From contig OX459100.1 of NCBI GenBank assembly GCA_949775045.1, positions 12,220,447-12,284,446 on the forward strand: a stretch of DNA of 64,000 bases, read 5' to 3'. Positions 17,101 to 26,900 of this stretch are shown in pieces. The notes below the pieces were generated by a model. The model worked only from the letters and a program-made list of their open reading frames with translations, was not told where the DNA came from and ran no database searches. The translations under genes were made by a program, and so were the position numbers. Numbering within the stretch: position 1 is the first letter of the stretch; every line of letters starts with the position of its first letter. Source of the DNA: Metridium senile. Taxonomy: Eukaryota; Cnidaria; Anthozoa; Actiniaria; Metridiidae.

Positions 17101-20100
17101 TATATGATGGCGATGATGATGATTATGACTGCAATGATAATAATAGCATTTATGATATTTATATCAATTATACATTTTTGTGGCTATTGCCATATATGGC
17201 TAGTAGCCACTGCTATCGGGTTGAGTGAGTGAGTGAAACAATAGAAACACAGGAAGCCCAAATTTTCATTAACTCGTGGACAGACCTAGATATCCCCTCC
17301 TGAAAAGCAACTATACATGTGGGACACGTCAATGTCTCCCAACCAATGCAGTCGCACATGCTCGATATGACCCAAGAATGTTTGCCCACTAAATGTTTAG
17401 CTAAAAAATTCCATATATTTAAGCCAATCAAATATCAGAAAACATCCAAAATGCGGTGTTTTATACAAATTTGTTATAATAAATTAACCTGCAATGTGAA
17501 ATTACCGCCTTGGTTATGGCCTTGATTTTGTTGCGTGTTGCATAATGCACACTTAGCTAGTCATACTCCATATAAACTTTTATATTTATAAAACTTGTTC
17601 TTTGAAACTAGGTTTTCTGGTACAAGACGCCCAAAGTGCACACAAATCTCTTGAAAACACGCGACAAGAACTGGAAGATACACGTAGAAAACTAGAGAGT
17701 GAGCAGCAGCAACACGCAGATACACGTGGACAGCTCGAGAGGGAGCAAGAGGAACACGCAGATACGCGTGGACAGCTCGAGAGAGAGCAGCAGCAACACG
17801 CAGATACACGTGAAGAGCTCGAGAGTGAGCTGCAGCAACACGCAGATACACGTGGTCAGCTGGAGAGTGAGCAACAGCAACACGCAGATACACGTGGACC
17901 GCTCGATATTGAGCAGCAGCAACACGCAGATACACGTAGACAGCTGGAGAGTGAGCAGCAGCAACACGCAGATACACGTGGACAGCTCGAGATTGAGCAG
18001 CAGCAACACGCAGATACACGTGCACAGCTCGAGAGTGAGCAAGAGGAACACGCAGATACACGTGGGCTGCTGGAGATTGAGCAGTATGTACTAACACATA
18101 TACGTGAACAGCTCGTGAGTGAGCAGCAGCAACACGCAGATACACGTGGACAGCTCGAGAGTGAGCAACAGCAACATGCAGATACACGTGGACAGCTCGA
18201 GAGTGAGCAACAGCAACAGGCAGATACACGTGGACAGCTCGAGATTGAGCAGCAGCAACACGTAGATACACGTGGACAGCTCGAGAGTGAGCAACAGCAA
18301 CACGCAGATACACGTGCACAGCTCAAGAGTGAGCTGCAGCAACACGCAGATACACGTGGTCAGCTGGAGAGTGAGCAACAGCAACACGCAGATACACGTG
18401 GTCAGCTCGAGATTGAGCAGCAGCAACACGCAGATACACGTAGGCAGCTGGAGAGTGAGCAACAGCAGCACGCAGATACACGTGGACAGCTCGAGATTGA
18501 GCAGCAGCAACACGCAGATACACGTGGTCAGCTCGAGAGTGAGCAAGAGGAACACGCAGATACACGTGAACAGCTCGAGAGTGAGCAAGAGGAACACGCA
18601 GATACACGTGAACAGCTCGAGAGTGAGCAAGAGGAACACAGACACACAGAAAAACAACTTGTAACATCTCTAACTGCATTGCAAGAGGCTGAATCGTCAC
18701 TGAGAGAACACGCAGATACACGTGGACCGCTCGAGATTGAGCAGCAGCAACACGCAGATACACGTAAACAGCTGGAGAGTGAGCAGCAGCAACACGCAGA
18801 TACACGTGGACAGCTCGAGATTGAGCAGCAGCAACACGCAGATACACGTGCACAGCTCGAGAGTGAGCAAGAGGAACATGCAGATACACGTGGGCTGCTG
18901 GAGATTGAGCAGTATGTACTAACACATATACGTGAACAGCTCGTGAGTGAGGAGCAGCAACACGCAGATACACGTGGACAGCTCGAGAGTGAGCAACAGC
19001 AACATGCAGATACACGTGGACAGCTCGAGAGTGAGCAACAGCAACATGCAGATACACGTGGACAGCTCGAGAGTGAGCAACAGCAGCACGCAGATACACG
19101 TGGACAGCTCGAGAGTGAGCAAGAGGAACACGCAGATACACGTGAACAGCTCGAGAGTGAGCAAGAGGAACACCCAGTTATACGGGAACAGCTCGAGAGT
19201 GAGCAAGAGGAACACAGACATACAGAAAAACAACTTGTAACATCTCTAACTGCATTGCAAGAGGCTGAATCGTTACTGAGAAAACACGCAGATACACGTA
19301 GACAGCTCGAGACTGAGCAGCAGCAACACGCAGATACACGTAGACAGCTGGAGAGTGAGCAACAGCAACACGCAGATACACGTGGACAGCTCGAGATTGA
19401 GCAGCAGCAACACGCAGATACACGTGGACAGCTCGAGAATGAGCAACAGCAACACGCAGATACACGTGGACAGCTCGAGAGTGAGCAAGAGGAACACAGA
19501 CACACAGAAGAACAACTTGTAACATCTCAAACTGAATTCCAAGAGGCTGAATCGGCGAGAGTACTACGTCAAAATACAAGAAGCTTACAAGATTACGATT
19601 GGATTCTGGATAGAACTGAAATAGAGATTACCACTAAAGAACTTGGTAGAGGAGCATGGGGCAGTGTGAGAGAAGGGAGATTTCGTGGCACAGTTGTTGC
19701 TGTCAAAGAAATTCATGGTATACTAAGTTCGTCTTCTGAATATGACAGGCGACCTTTTCAACGTGAAATGCAAATAGCAGCGAGGTGTCGCCATCCATGT
19801 CTGCTCCAGTTCATTGGTGCCACCAACGACGATGAAAGTCCATTGTTTGTTACTGAACTGTTGGAAACAAGCCTTAGAGTAATTCTATATCCAAAACGTC
19901 GTAAATTGACGCCCAATGTTTTACAAGATCGTAAATTGAAGCCCAATGAGGCGACAAATATCTCACTTGATGTTGCAAAGGCGTTAAAATACTTGCATCT
20001 TAATCGTCCTACTCCCATAATCCACCGGGATATCAGCAGTGCAAACGTGTTGCTATGGAAACATAGAGATAGTTGGAGAGCCAAAGTGTCAGATTATGGC

Positions 20101-20798
20101 ACAGCAAACTTCATGCATTACTCTATGACTATTAGTCCTGGTGCTGTGGTCTACTCTGCTCCTGAAGCACAAATACCTACTAGACAGTCACCAAAGGTAA
20201 CGCTTTTCAACACTCTAAGATAGGTTTGTAGTCACTGAGGTTGATCACGCACAGATTTGTTTCAGTGATTCTTTTACGCCCCTCCACCCCCTACCCCTTC
20301 GTCCCTTGCAGGTTAGTGTTAGCATAAGGCAATCACTGAGGGTGGAAAATGGCAGCCAGGGTTTGAACTACGTCCACAGTGCATGGCTCTTTTACATCCT
20401 CTCGCTGCATGTTCGTGACATGTATTGGTATAGGCCAGTCACCGAGGGTTGTCAAGGCCAGGGTTTACATTCTCCCAACGTAGATAAGTGACGCAAATGT
20501 AAATCTAGACGCTCACACCCACTAGTACCAATGCATTTTAATAATTAAAGAGTGGTGAGAAGTGAGAAAGTTATCTATATTTCTTTTATTTTTTTTTGTT
20601 TAGATTGATGTTTTCAGTTATGGAGTGCTGCTGTTGGAAATTCACACAAGAGAGTTTCCTGACCCAAGCAGGCGAAATGAACAGATTAAAATGGTGAAAC
20701 ATAAATCTTTGAAGTCCCTTATTACAAGGTGCTTGGCTGAGGACCCTGATGAGCGTCCCTCTATGGCTGAAATAATTGCCTTCTTTGAAAATTCATAA
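7678..20798 (+). CDS. Gene B: CYLD-like N-terminus/CAP-Gly - long coiled coil - TKL-type kinase
   Basis: Four exons (7678-8100, 10842-11022, 17612-20196, 20604-20798) join in phase to about 1127 aa. The first ATG of exon 1 is used because the same start is conserved in C, D and E. Residues 1-141 are the CYLD-like head and first half of a CAP-Gly. Residues 142-201 are a shortened CAP-Gly end plus a unique tail. About 40 coiled-coil units of 14 residues follow to near residue 860, then the kinase: P-loop GRGAWGSV (about 880), VAVK lysine (about 899), HRD (about 1005), DYG (about 1028), C-lobe exon. All catalytic motifs are intact. The intron before the coiled coil holds a 5.95-kb transposon and lacks the small linker exons of C and E. 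A 12-residue hinge insertion marks a recombination junction. Confidence 0.85.
8232..8469. repeat. MITE with TAGTTATTTGCGCTTTATAA inverted ends
   Basis: Left end 8232 on and right end to 8469 are reverse complements. A second inverted pair inside (AGTAAAAGTGTGCA near 8331, TGCACACTTTTAGT near 8430) makes the whole element fold. Confidence 0.75.
10268..10491. mobile_element. MITE, CACAGG family, 7-bp target duplication
   Basis: Starts CACAGGGAGCCCAAGCTCAT and ends with the complement at 10491. It is flanked by GTTCAAA at 10261-10267 and 10492-10498, a perfect 7-bp duplication. Same ends as the 1.26-kb palindrome at 15064-16327 and the 46-bp copies upstream of genes C and D. Confidence 0.88.
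10496..10759. repeat. Palindromic MITE
   Basis: AAAAAGGTTGACGGGGCGAT at the left has its near-complement ending at 10759. Inner arms GACCGAAAGGGAC and TTCCTTTCGGTC continue the fold. Adjacent to, and just overlapping the target duplication of, the CACAGG MITE. Confidence 0.7.
10842..11022 (+). CDS. Gene B exon 2: shortened CAP-Gly second half plus unique tail
   Basis: Acceptor ATATCTTTAG as in exon 2 of C, D and E; donor GTATTC gives the required phase 1. It reads NYAKKAGDGSFSEKGRSVFV then SLDKI. Compared with C, D and E, the IKYFNCENG stretch is missing, so one CAP-Gly strand is lost. After SLDKI come about 35 residues found in no paralogue. The exon is inferred; the fold may be compromised. 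Confidence 0.65.
12830..12945. repeat. Small fold-back with CTCTATTAAGCGGTCACC
   Basis: CCTCTATTAAGCGG (about 12862) is followed by GCCTAATAGAGG and GGCCGCTAATTAATAGAG, giving imperfect hairpins. Probably a degenerate MITE end. Confidence 0.4.
13281..14109. mobile_element. Nested 829-bp element with GAGTGGTTTTCATTA ends
   Basis: Left GAGTGGTTTTCATTAGCCCA and right complement ending at 14109 are inverted repeats. Flanks TAATA at 13276-13280 and 14110-14114 agree, but the left flank is an AAT microsatellite. Another end of this family (GGGTTTATGAGAACCACTCT) lies at about 38700. It encloses the MITE 13534-13828. Confidence 0.7.
13534..13828. mobile_element. MITE with GGGAGGGGTACTCCCTTTG ends, 10-bp target duplication
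   Basis: Inverted ends include CTTTGTCCAAGTGGTAGTGG and its near-complement. Flanks CTCCACCTCC at 13524-13533 and 13829-13838 match exactly. Degenerate relatives occur at about 26625 and 52420 (GTTCAAGTGGTAGGGGTGA type) and 39580. The 9 to 10-bp duplication suggests a Mutator-like MITE. Confidence 0.82.
15064..16327. mobile_element. 1264-bp palindromic fold-back element, 7-bp target duplication
   Basis: Arms 15064-15638 and 15753-16327 (575 bp each) read as exact reverse complements wherever I compared them, with a 114-bp spacer. Ends are CACAGGTAGCCCAAGCTCAC and its complement. Flanks GAGTCGT at 15057-15063 and 16328-16334 match. The same 66-codon reading frame occurs in both arms (15362-15562 minus, 15829-16029 plus) as a consequence. 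No transposase. Confidence 0.92.
17170..17440 (-). repeat. Dispersed repeat block, inverted copy of 62520-63035
   Basis: Contains ATATGGCTAGTAGCCACTGC, GCTATCGGGTTGAGTGAGTG, CACAGGAAGCCCAAATTTTC and CAACCAATGCAGTCG. All occur in reverse order and strand near 62530-63030. It lacks the MITE present at 62775-62974 in that copy. Part is also shared with 36175-36330. Confidence 0.75.
17612..20196 (+). CDS. Gene B exon 3: about 40 coiled-coil repeats and kinase up to APE
   Basis: Acceptor TTTGAAACTAG, donor GTAACG, phase 1 to 0, 862 codons. Nearly every unit follows QLESEQQQHADTRG, two exact heptads. Two breaks of the pattern (HRHTEKQLVTSLTALQEAES) occur, and a block containing IEQYVLTHIREQLVSE is present twice, 828 bp apart (18073 and 18901). 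Kinase: GRGAWGSVREG, VAVKEI, RHPCLLQFIGA, HRDISSANVLL, DYG, SAPEA. The hinge reads VILYPKRRKLTPN then VLQDRKLKPNE, an apparent duplicated hinge. Confidence 0.88.
20197..20603 (+). other. Gene B last intron
   Basis: Starts GTAACGCTTTTCAACACTCT as in genes C and E and ends TTTGTTTAG. Shared text such as AGTCACTGAGG recurs; this is the unit expanded into a minisatellite in gene C. Confidence 0.6.
20604..20798 (+). CDS. Gene B last exon: kinase C-lobe
   Basis: IDVFSYGVLLLEIHTREFPD, RCLAEDPDERPSMAEII, ending FENS and TAA. It stops three residues before the end seen in C and E (FENSLLE) because TTATTG became TAATTG. Confidence 0.85.
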   Translation: MDVFSYGVLLLEIHTREFPDPSRRNEQIKMVKHKSLKSLITRCLAEDPDERPSMAEIIAFFENS

Positions 20799-20817
20799 TT
20801 GGAATTAAATTAATAAT

Positions 20818-20823
20818 AATAAA
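20818..20823 (+). promoter_or_regulatory. Candidate polyadenylation signal of gene B
   Basis: AATAAA 20 nt after the stop codon, in a region of low complexity. Position is plausible but close to the stop. Confidence 0.35.
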
Positions 20824-21403
20824 CCAATCTTTATTCAGGAGATTCTACGTCACATAAGGTCCTGCAAAACTAAAAAAAAAAAAATGATCAAATGAGAACT
20901 CAATATATCAATAACACAATGATCTAGAGAGTGCTACGTACTTTCGGACGTTTCGTATGTTGTTACCATCTATCAGCTTTAATTCTACTCGACGAAGGGC
21001 TAAAGCCCTTAATGCCATTTCCCTCGTGTTACATTTAATTATGAGCTGAGATTTCGCCTTCTTACTAATGTTGAGGTGCTCTTTTTATTTCTGATGTTCA
21101 TTTTGACACAGCTGTTCGATTTAAAAGGGGTAGGGTCACGTGACCTAATGTTGCAAAAGGCCTATTGGTTTATTTATGATAAAACCATCTATTCATTTAT
21201 TCATTTATACTACACTATATCAATAACCATTGATAATTATTTAAGTATATCGTTTTAATGGTTATGTTATAGCATATTGCTTGTAGCTTCCATTTTTGGC
21301 TAAGCTCCCTCTTTCGTGCGGTCATAAAATTAACACAGGAAGCCCAATATCCTAAATTCTCCAAAAAAGACAAAAGAACGCCTGCTCTGCAGGCTATAGC
21401 TAT

Positions 21404-21762
21404 TTAGTATAAATACAAAGGTGATTATACAAAATCGCGCGCTCTGATTGGTTTGCTATCTCGATAATCACCTTTTCGGACAAAATGGCTGCCAGTAGTT
21501 GTTTTGTCACTGTAAAGATGAAAGTGAAAACTTTAAAGAAAATGCTGTCCCAAAATCGACAAAAGAAGCTACTAAGTTTGGTGTCAAGCTATTTAAAGGT
21601 ATCATAGTAAATTTTGACGTTGTTTTTTTTTGTCATTATATGCGAGACAAAGTTTACAATTTTTACGCGTAACGGTCGCGCTTTTAAAAAATACAATATT
21701 TTCACTTTGAATGCTGTTTCCTTCTTTCTTTTTTGAAATAATCACCTTAGTATTTATACTAA
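21404..21762. mobile_element. Short DNA element carrying a broken N-terminal coding exon
   Basis: Inverted ends TTAGTATAAATAC and complement. The inside reads ATGGCTGCCAGTAGTTG and AAAGAAAATGCTGTCCCAAA. This is the same exon as at 63772, but a deletion removes about 20 bp after the start, so the frame is broken. The GATTATC half of the end is repeated in the adjoining hairpin. Confidence 0.65.
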
Positions 21763-21765
21763 AAC

Positions 21766-21877
21766 GATTATTCACCTCAGGCGAAGTGATTATCGGTGAA
21801 TATTTACCTCGCAGCTCGAAGACTCACCGCTCGGTAAATATTCACCGATAATCACTTCGCCTTCGGCGAATAATTGT
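21766..21877. repeat. Hairpin GATTATTCACC...CGGCGAATAATTG
   Basis: Near-perfect inverted repeat of about 48 bp per arm centred on a short loop containing GCTCGAAGACTCACCGC. Confidence 0.7.
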
Positions 21878-21991
21878 TAGATATTGCTTGGTAATATGGT
21901 TTCCTTAAATGTTTAGCATGTCATTATCAATTTCCATCATCATCGTTACTACCACCCTATACCACCACCATCATCTTTATCATCACCTGCT

Positions 21992-22069
21992 GAGGTCGAC
22001 CAATGAAAATCAAGATAACCATTCAAAGGAAGTCGTTGAATGGTTATCTTGATTTTCATGGTCGACCTC
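21992..22069. repeat. Hairpin GAGGTCGACCAATGAAAATC
   Basis: GAGGTCGACCAATGAAAATC and its complement with a loop of about 10 bp. A further GGTCGACCAATCA copy follows at about 22075. Confidence 0.7.
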
Positions 22070-22249
22070 ACCGGGTCGACCAATCAGGAAAGTGCTGAAT
22101 TTTGACTTCCGGAACAAGCTCCTACAGACTACGTTCCCAGGTGTATTTTTTCTGGGAGGAGAAATTAAACGAGCAACAGAAGATTACCCCTGGGTTCCCG
22201 AGGCAGCACTATAATTTTTATCAGCGGTAATCATATCGTAATCACCATA

Positions 22250-22625
22250 ATCTTCATGATCATTATCTCCATCATCATCATCATCATCATCGTAATCTTC
22301 ATAGTCTTCCCAATTATTGTTATCATCACCATCATGTTAATCCTCATATCGCCACCACTATCATCATCTTTATCATTATCATCATCATTACCACCATCCG
22401 CACCACCACCATCATCTTTATCATATTTATCATCATCATCATCATTACCACCATCACCACCACCACCATCATCTTTATCATCATCATCATCATCATTACC
22501 ACCATCACCACCACCACCATCATCTTTATCATTATCATTACAGCACTATCATCCTTATCACGGTAATCATCATCATCATCGTGATCATTATCTCCATCAT
22601 CATCATGCATCATCATCGTAATCTT
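22250..22625. repeat. ATC/ACC trinucleotide-rich tract
   Basis: Impure repeats of ATC, ACC and CATCATCTTTATCAT units. Similar to 37050-37250 upstream of gene D; both lie at the same distance class from exon 1, so the tract was probably duplicated with the gene. Confidence 0.8.
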
Positions 22626-23401
22626 CATGATCATTATCTCAATTATAATCATCGTAATCTTCATCGTCTTCCCAAATATTGTTATCAACACCATCATGTT
22701 TATCCTCATAATTCTCATTATTCAGAGCGGGCCTGGGTCCTACGCTTTCACTTTCTCCCCAAACTCCATTCTCGTACCCAGATCCTACTTATATAAGAAA
22801 ATATAAGGCGACTTTTGAAACCTTCGATGTTTTTCAACTAAAGTGTGTGAAGATTTCAAGCGATTTGGGTTATAATTAAACAAGTAACGGCTATTTTTAA
22901 ATTCGCCTAATTCACTGTGACGGCTTCGGAGAACTTAAGACACGTGTCAACATTCTTTACAGGCTCATAAATCCTTTCTTTTTGCAAGTTTATAGAATTC
23001 TGATCCAGGAATGTTATTCTACGGTAATATTTCCTTGTCCATGCCTAATTTTACCGCTCAGATGCACTTCTTTAACCATTAAAATCAATTCATAAAATAT
23101 CTATAAATAGTTTGCAAATTCAAGCGTGCCAAGGCTCGTACCGGAAGATGATGAATATTAATTAAGTTGGCGTCGATGCTATGTGCTCGTTCATTAGTTC
23201 ATTCTCGTGCCCAGGGCACCTCGGTCGATGGCGCATGCGCTCTCTTGACGCTGTCACAACAATTCTGGCTTCCGGTCAGTAGGGTTTCCCAGAGCCTACG
23301 ATCTGCCAGAAAGCTGAGTAGGGTCTGGGTACGAGAATGGCTAACCAGAGGTCCGAAATGGACTATTCCTCTCCCCACTGGTACCTAGGGTGCCTTTTGT
23401 C

Positions 23402-23447
23402 CACAGGTAGCCCAAGTTCACTGTTAGAGTTGATTGGACTTCCTGTG
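23402..23447. mobile_element. 46-bp CACAGG element
   Basis: CACAGGTAGCCCAAGTTCAC to CTTCCTGTG, flanked on both sides by CTTTTGTC (8 bp). The identical insertion sits upstream of gene D (37332-37377), so it preceded that duplication. Confidence 0.7.
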
Positions 23448-23460
23448 CTTTTGTCCTGAC

Positions 23461-23554
23461 GGCGAAGGACTGGTACCTCATTTCGCGGAAATCGCTTGAA
23501 TGCTAATTTTCTCCATTTTCTGTGTAAACCTAAATCTTTTTTAACTCCACTAAA
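23461..23554 (+). promoter_or_regulatory. Conserved upstream block before exon 1 (gene C)
   Basis: CCTCATTTCGCGGAAATCGC, TTCTCCATTTTCTGTGTAAA and AACTCCACTAAA directly before the ATG are conserved before genes D and E. Likely promoter plus 5-prime UTR. No TATA box is evident. Confidence 0.55.
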
Positions 23555-23992
23555 ATGAACGCTGAAAAATGGGACAAATATTTGATATTAACGGGAAGCA
23601 TATTAGGTTCGGGTGGTTTTTATGAACTACTTCCTTTTCGAGCAGGCGATATCTATGAAGGGGAGCCAACACAAGCTGCTGAGAGTGACGTTACTTTGCG
23701 TCGTCGTTATAATGAAATATTAATACCGCAAACACTTAGTGTACATATATCCACAGTGGCAAAGCTCGAAGACATTGAAGCTGACTTGTTGCTGGCTGTT
23801 GAATCTTTTGACGAAAGGCTCTCTATTTATCAAGAACGTCGTGACCATTTGGAGATGGGAAAGCGTTTGGAGGTAGGCAGTAAAGTTTTGGTTCAAGTTG
23901 AAAGCGATGGTAAAATAGATCGGCCAGGAGAAATCAAGTTTAAAGGGTTGATGGCAGGGCGCACGGGTATTTGGTTTGGAATAGAACTTGAG
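23555..23992 (+). CDS. Gene C exon 1: CYLD-like head, first half of CAP-Gly
   Basis: 146 codons, phase 0, donor GTAAGG. Conserved KLEDIEADLLLAVESFDERL, YQERRDHLEMGKRLEVGSKV, GEIKFKGLMAGRTGIWFGIE. Variable segments are residues about 9-16 and 50-61. Confidence 0.87.
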
Positions 23993-26900
23993 GTAAGGAC
24001 GTAATACTAATGTATATACGAGTCAAATCCAAAGGTGCAAAACATGCATACTTATTATTCTTTTAAGAAAAATTATAAATCATATCTTTTGAATTCACAA
24101 ATGAAAAAATTATATGTAATTATAAATATGTTATTTTATTATCTATGTACAATCAAATCACATTTATGATCCGTATATATACCTACTTGCAAGAACGTTG
24201 TCATACAACATTTGAACATTTGTAATTTAGTGGATTAGGAATAAATTAAAAGTACAAAAGAAAGAGTTCTGCTTCAATGATCTTCTTTTGTACTTTTAAT
24301 TTATCCCTAATCCATCTAAACTACAAATGTTCAAATGTTGTATGTCAATGTTCTTGCAAGTAGGTGTATATGTGTACAAAGTCATGTATATTTTTGTACA
24401 TATGTATACTTATATATACTATTTTATAATTATTTATACTAATTTGTAGTTACACATATTAAGACATATTACTAATTTGTAGTTACACATATTAAGAATT
24501 ACTTTTGGCCTTTGGTAACTGAAAACTCTTAATAGGCCTTGCTCCTAGGTCCTCTGAGCAGGACCGGGAGCGAGAATACCCTTATCTTGTATCATAATTT
24601 TGATAATGAGTCACAAGCTCACCATATAATACAATTAATTATGGCAGTGGCCGACTAGAAAGCCTATGCTCCTTTGGCCACTGCACACAATTACCAATTG
24701 TTGACAATTTTAAACATATTCTATTGCTAGAATTATTAATTTAAATTTATCAAAGTGTCATGTAATAGTTTAATTTCCATTGTTGTAAATATCTACGTGT
24801 ATATGTGTAAATAAAGAATTGAATTGAATTGAATTACAGCCTTACAAACTTTACAGCCCTTACCGGCCTTGCAGCCCTTACAAACCTTACAGCCCTTACA
24901 AACCTTACAGCCCTGTTTTGTTCGTCAATGTCAACACGCAACATGGTTCCCATGGCAACTGATCAACATTAAATGTATAAATCAATCGGCAATTCCATAT
25001 CTTGTTAGGCCTTACAAACACTTTTTCTTGCGTAACAAGCTAGAGAGTGTTACTTATACTTTAAATATGGTAACTTACTCACATACTTGTGCATTGAATA
25101 TCTTTAGAGTTTTGCACAGCAAGCCAGCGATGGACGCTTTGGTAGCATCAAATACTTCAACTGTGAAAATGGCAAAAGTGTTTTTGTCAGATTGAACGAA
25201 ATAGATCTAGAGCAAAGAGGTAAACGAGACAAATAATTAACACTGTCCTTTAGCTCTGCAAATGAAATCTCAATGATTATTATAACAAAATTACCACCAC
25301 CACCGCCACTCTTTCAGTGCCTCCCCCCCCCCCCCCCCCCCCCCCCCCTTAGTAGCCCTTTTGTACAAGGGACCGTCCCCGCAGATAATGACCATGTTGT
25401 TGTAGTTCAATCGTTGGCACATGTACTTCTAAGTTTAAGTTAAAGTAAAAGAAACCAACAAACAAACGAGTCTACCATTTTATATTTACAAGGCTTATTA
25501 TTATTATTACTCCCAAGACCAGAGTGCTGCTTTTTTCCCCTAGAAACTAGAGGGTTTCTTGATCTAGTATTTGTATTTATCATTTGTACGTCTGTGTTCG
25601 TTATCCTCAAGAAAAACCTTCTGATATCCAGGGTAAGTGCTTGCCTACTTTCTTTTGTTCAATAACTATTGCCAATTGATCAACTAAGTTTCAGTTAAAC
25701 CAATGCATATGGTCTTTGTTAATGTATCAATAAAAAGGGGTGTGTGTACCATCTAATCAGTAATGTCTGTGTCAATTGTAGATGATAAAAATGATGATGA
25801 AAAAGAAGAATATAAAGAAATGCCAGAAAAATCAGGGTTAGTCGAATTGTAAGGAATTAAATTACAATGTACTATTACGGGCTTTATCTTTTTCTCCGCC
25901 AACCTTCATTACATCATTCAATGTTAATTACATAGATAGTATCTAACTCTTCCATTAAATGCACCAAATTGTATTGATCAACAACGGTCAGTGTTCTTGA
26001 TGAGAGTTATAATAACCATCACCTTGATTATACCCTCTCAACATTAGGGAGGGGTCATTAATAACTGGGGGGGGGGGGGGGAGGAGGGGGAGAGGGCCGG
26101 AAAATTTCTAAAACATCATCCCAAAAATTATTGTCCCTCCCCATTGCCAAAGCCCCAAAAATGGCCCTCCCCTTAAATGTCAGCCCAAACATTTTTGGCC
26201 TTCTCCAAACCAAAGCCCAAAAAATCTTACCCCTCCCCCCTCCCCCCTCCCCACCTAAACTTACCGGCCCTCCCACCCCCCAGTAATTAATGACCGCTCC
26301 CTAAATAAAGATAGTTGAGCTATATATTCATGACAATAATGACTGTATCTTCATGTATTATATTTGTTTTGATGTATACCCATATAGAGAATATTACATA
26401 GGCTTGCAGACATTATATTTCATATAATAAAATCCCTTCGCATCATAAACCTTGAATATTTTCACATTCATGTTTTTTGACATGTGATGCAGTTTTATTG
26501 TTTTGCAGAGTAAACGATACTATGAGAGAAGACATAATTCCCGATAAGGTGAGAATCATTGACGCCATCCACAAGTGGATTGGTAAACCGCTAGTTATTG
26601 TACATTATTTCCTCCAAGGGATAGTTTCTTTGTTCAAGTGGTAGGGGTGACCGGCGGCCGATTTTGAAAATGACAACTAAAAGCTGAACTGTTAAAGAAC
26701 TGTTAAATGTAAAGAACTGAAATAAAAACATCTGTTGATTTTAACCCCTTAAAGACATGAATTGCCGTAGAAGCCAAGCTTACTTTTAGTAACAATGTCA
26801 AATACTGAGGTGATAACGACGCTAAAAGCCATCCTACGTAATTGACTTTTGAGCTAGAGACCCTATAGGGGTTTATAGATTTGCAACGTACCTGAAAAGA

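Larger units (their letters stand above)
11023..17611 (+). other. Gene B intron 2, largely one nested transposon
   Basis: Occupied from 11119 to 17070 by a transposon containing others; the remaining 540 bp include a block (17180-17440) repeated inverted at about 62520-63035. The linker exons 3 to 5 of genes C and E have no counterpart here. Confidence 0.7.
20799..23460. other. Intergenic B-C
   Basis: Holds the element 21404-21762, hairpins 21766-21877 and 21992-22069, an ATC/ACC-rich tract (22250-22625), and a 46-bp CACAGG element at 23402-23447. No other coding sequence is supported. Confidence 0.6.

Noticed and set aside
17700..19500. Regular direct repeats resembling a CRISPR array
   Set aside because: There are no unique spacers; units abut and form a coding coiled coil in an intron-containing eukaryotic gene.
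17561..19579. Many long ORFs on both strands and in all frames across the coiled-coil exons (also at 2277-2891, 31243-33005, 53310-54889)
   Set aside because: They are shadows of the 42-bp repeat, which lacks stops in several frames. Only the + frame giving heptads runs into the kinase in phase.
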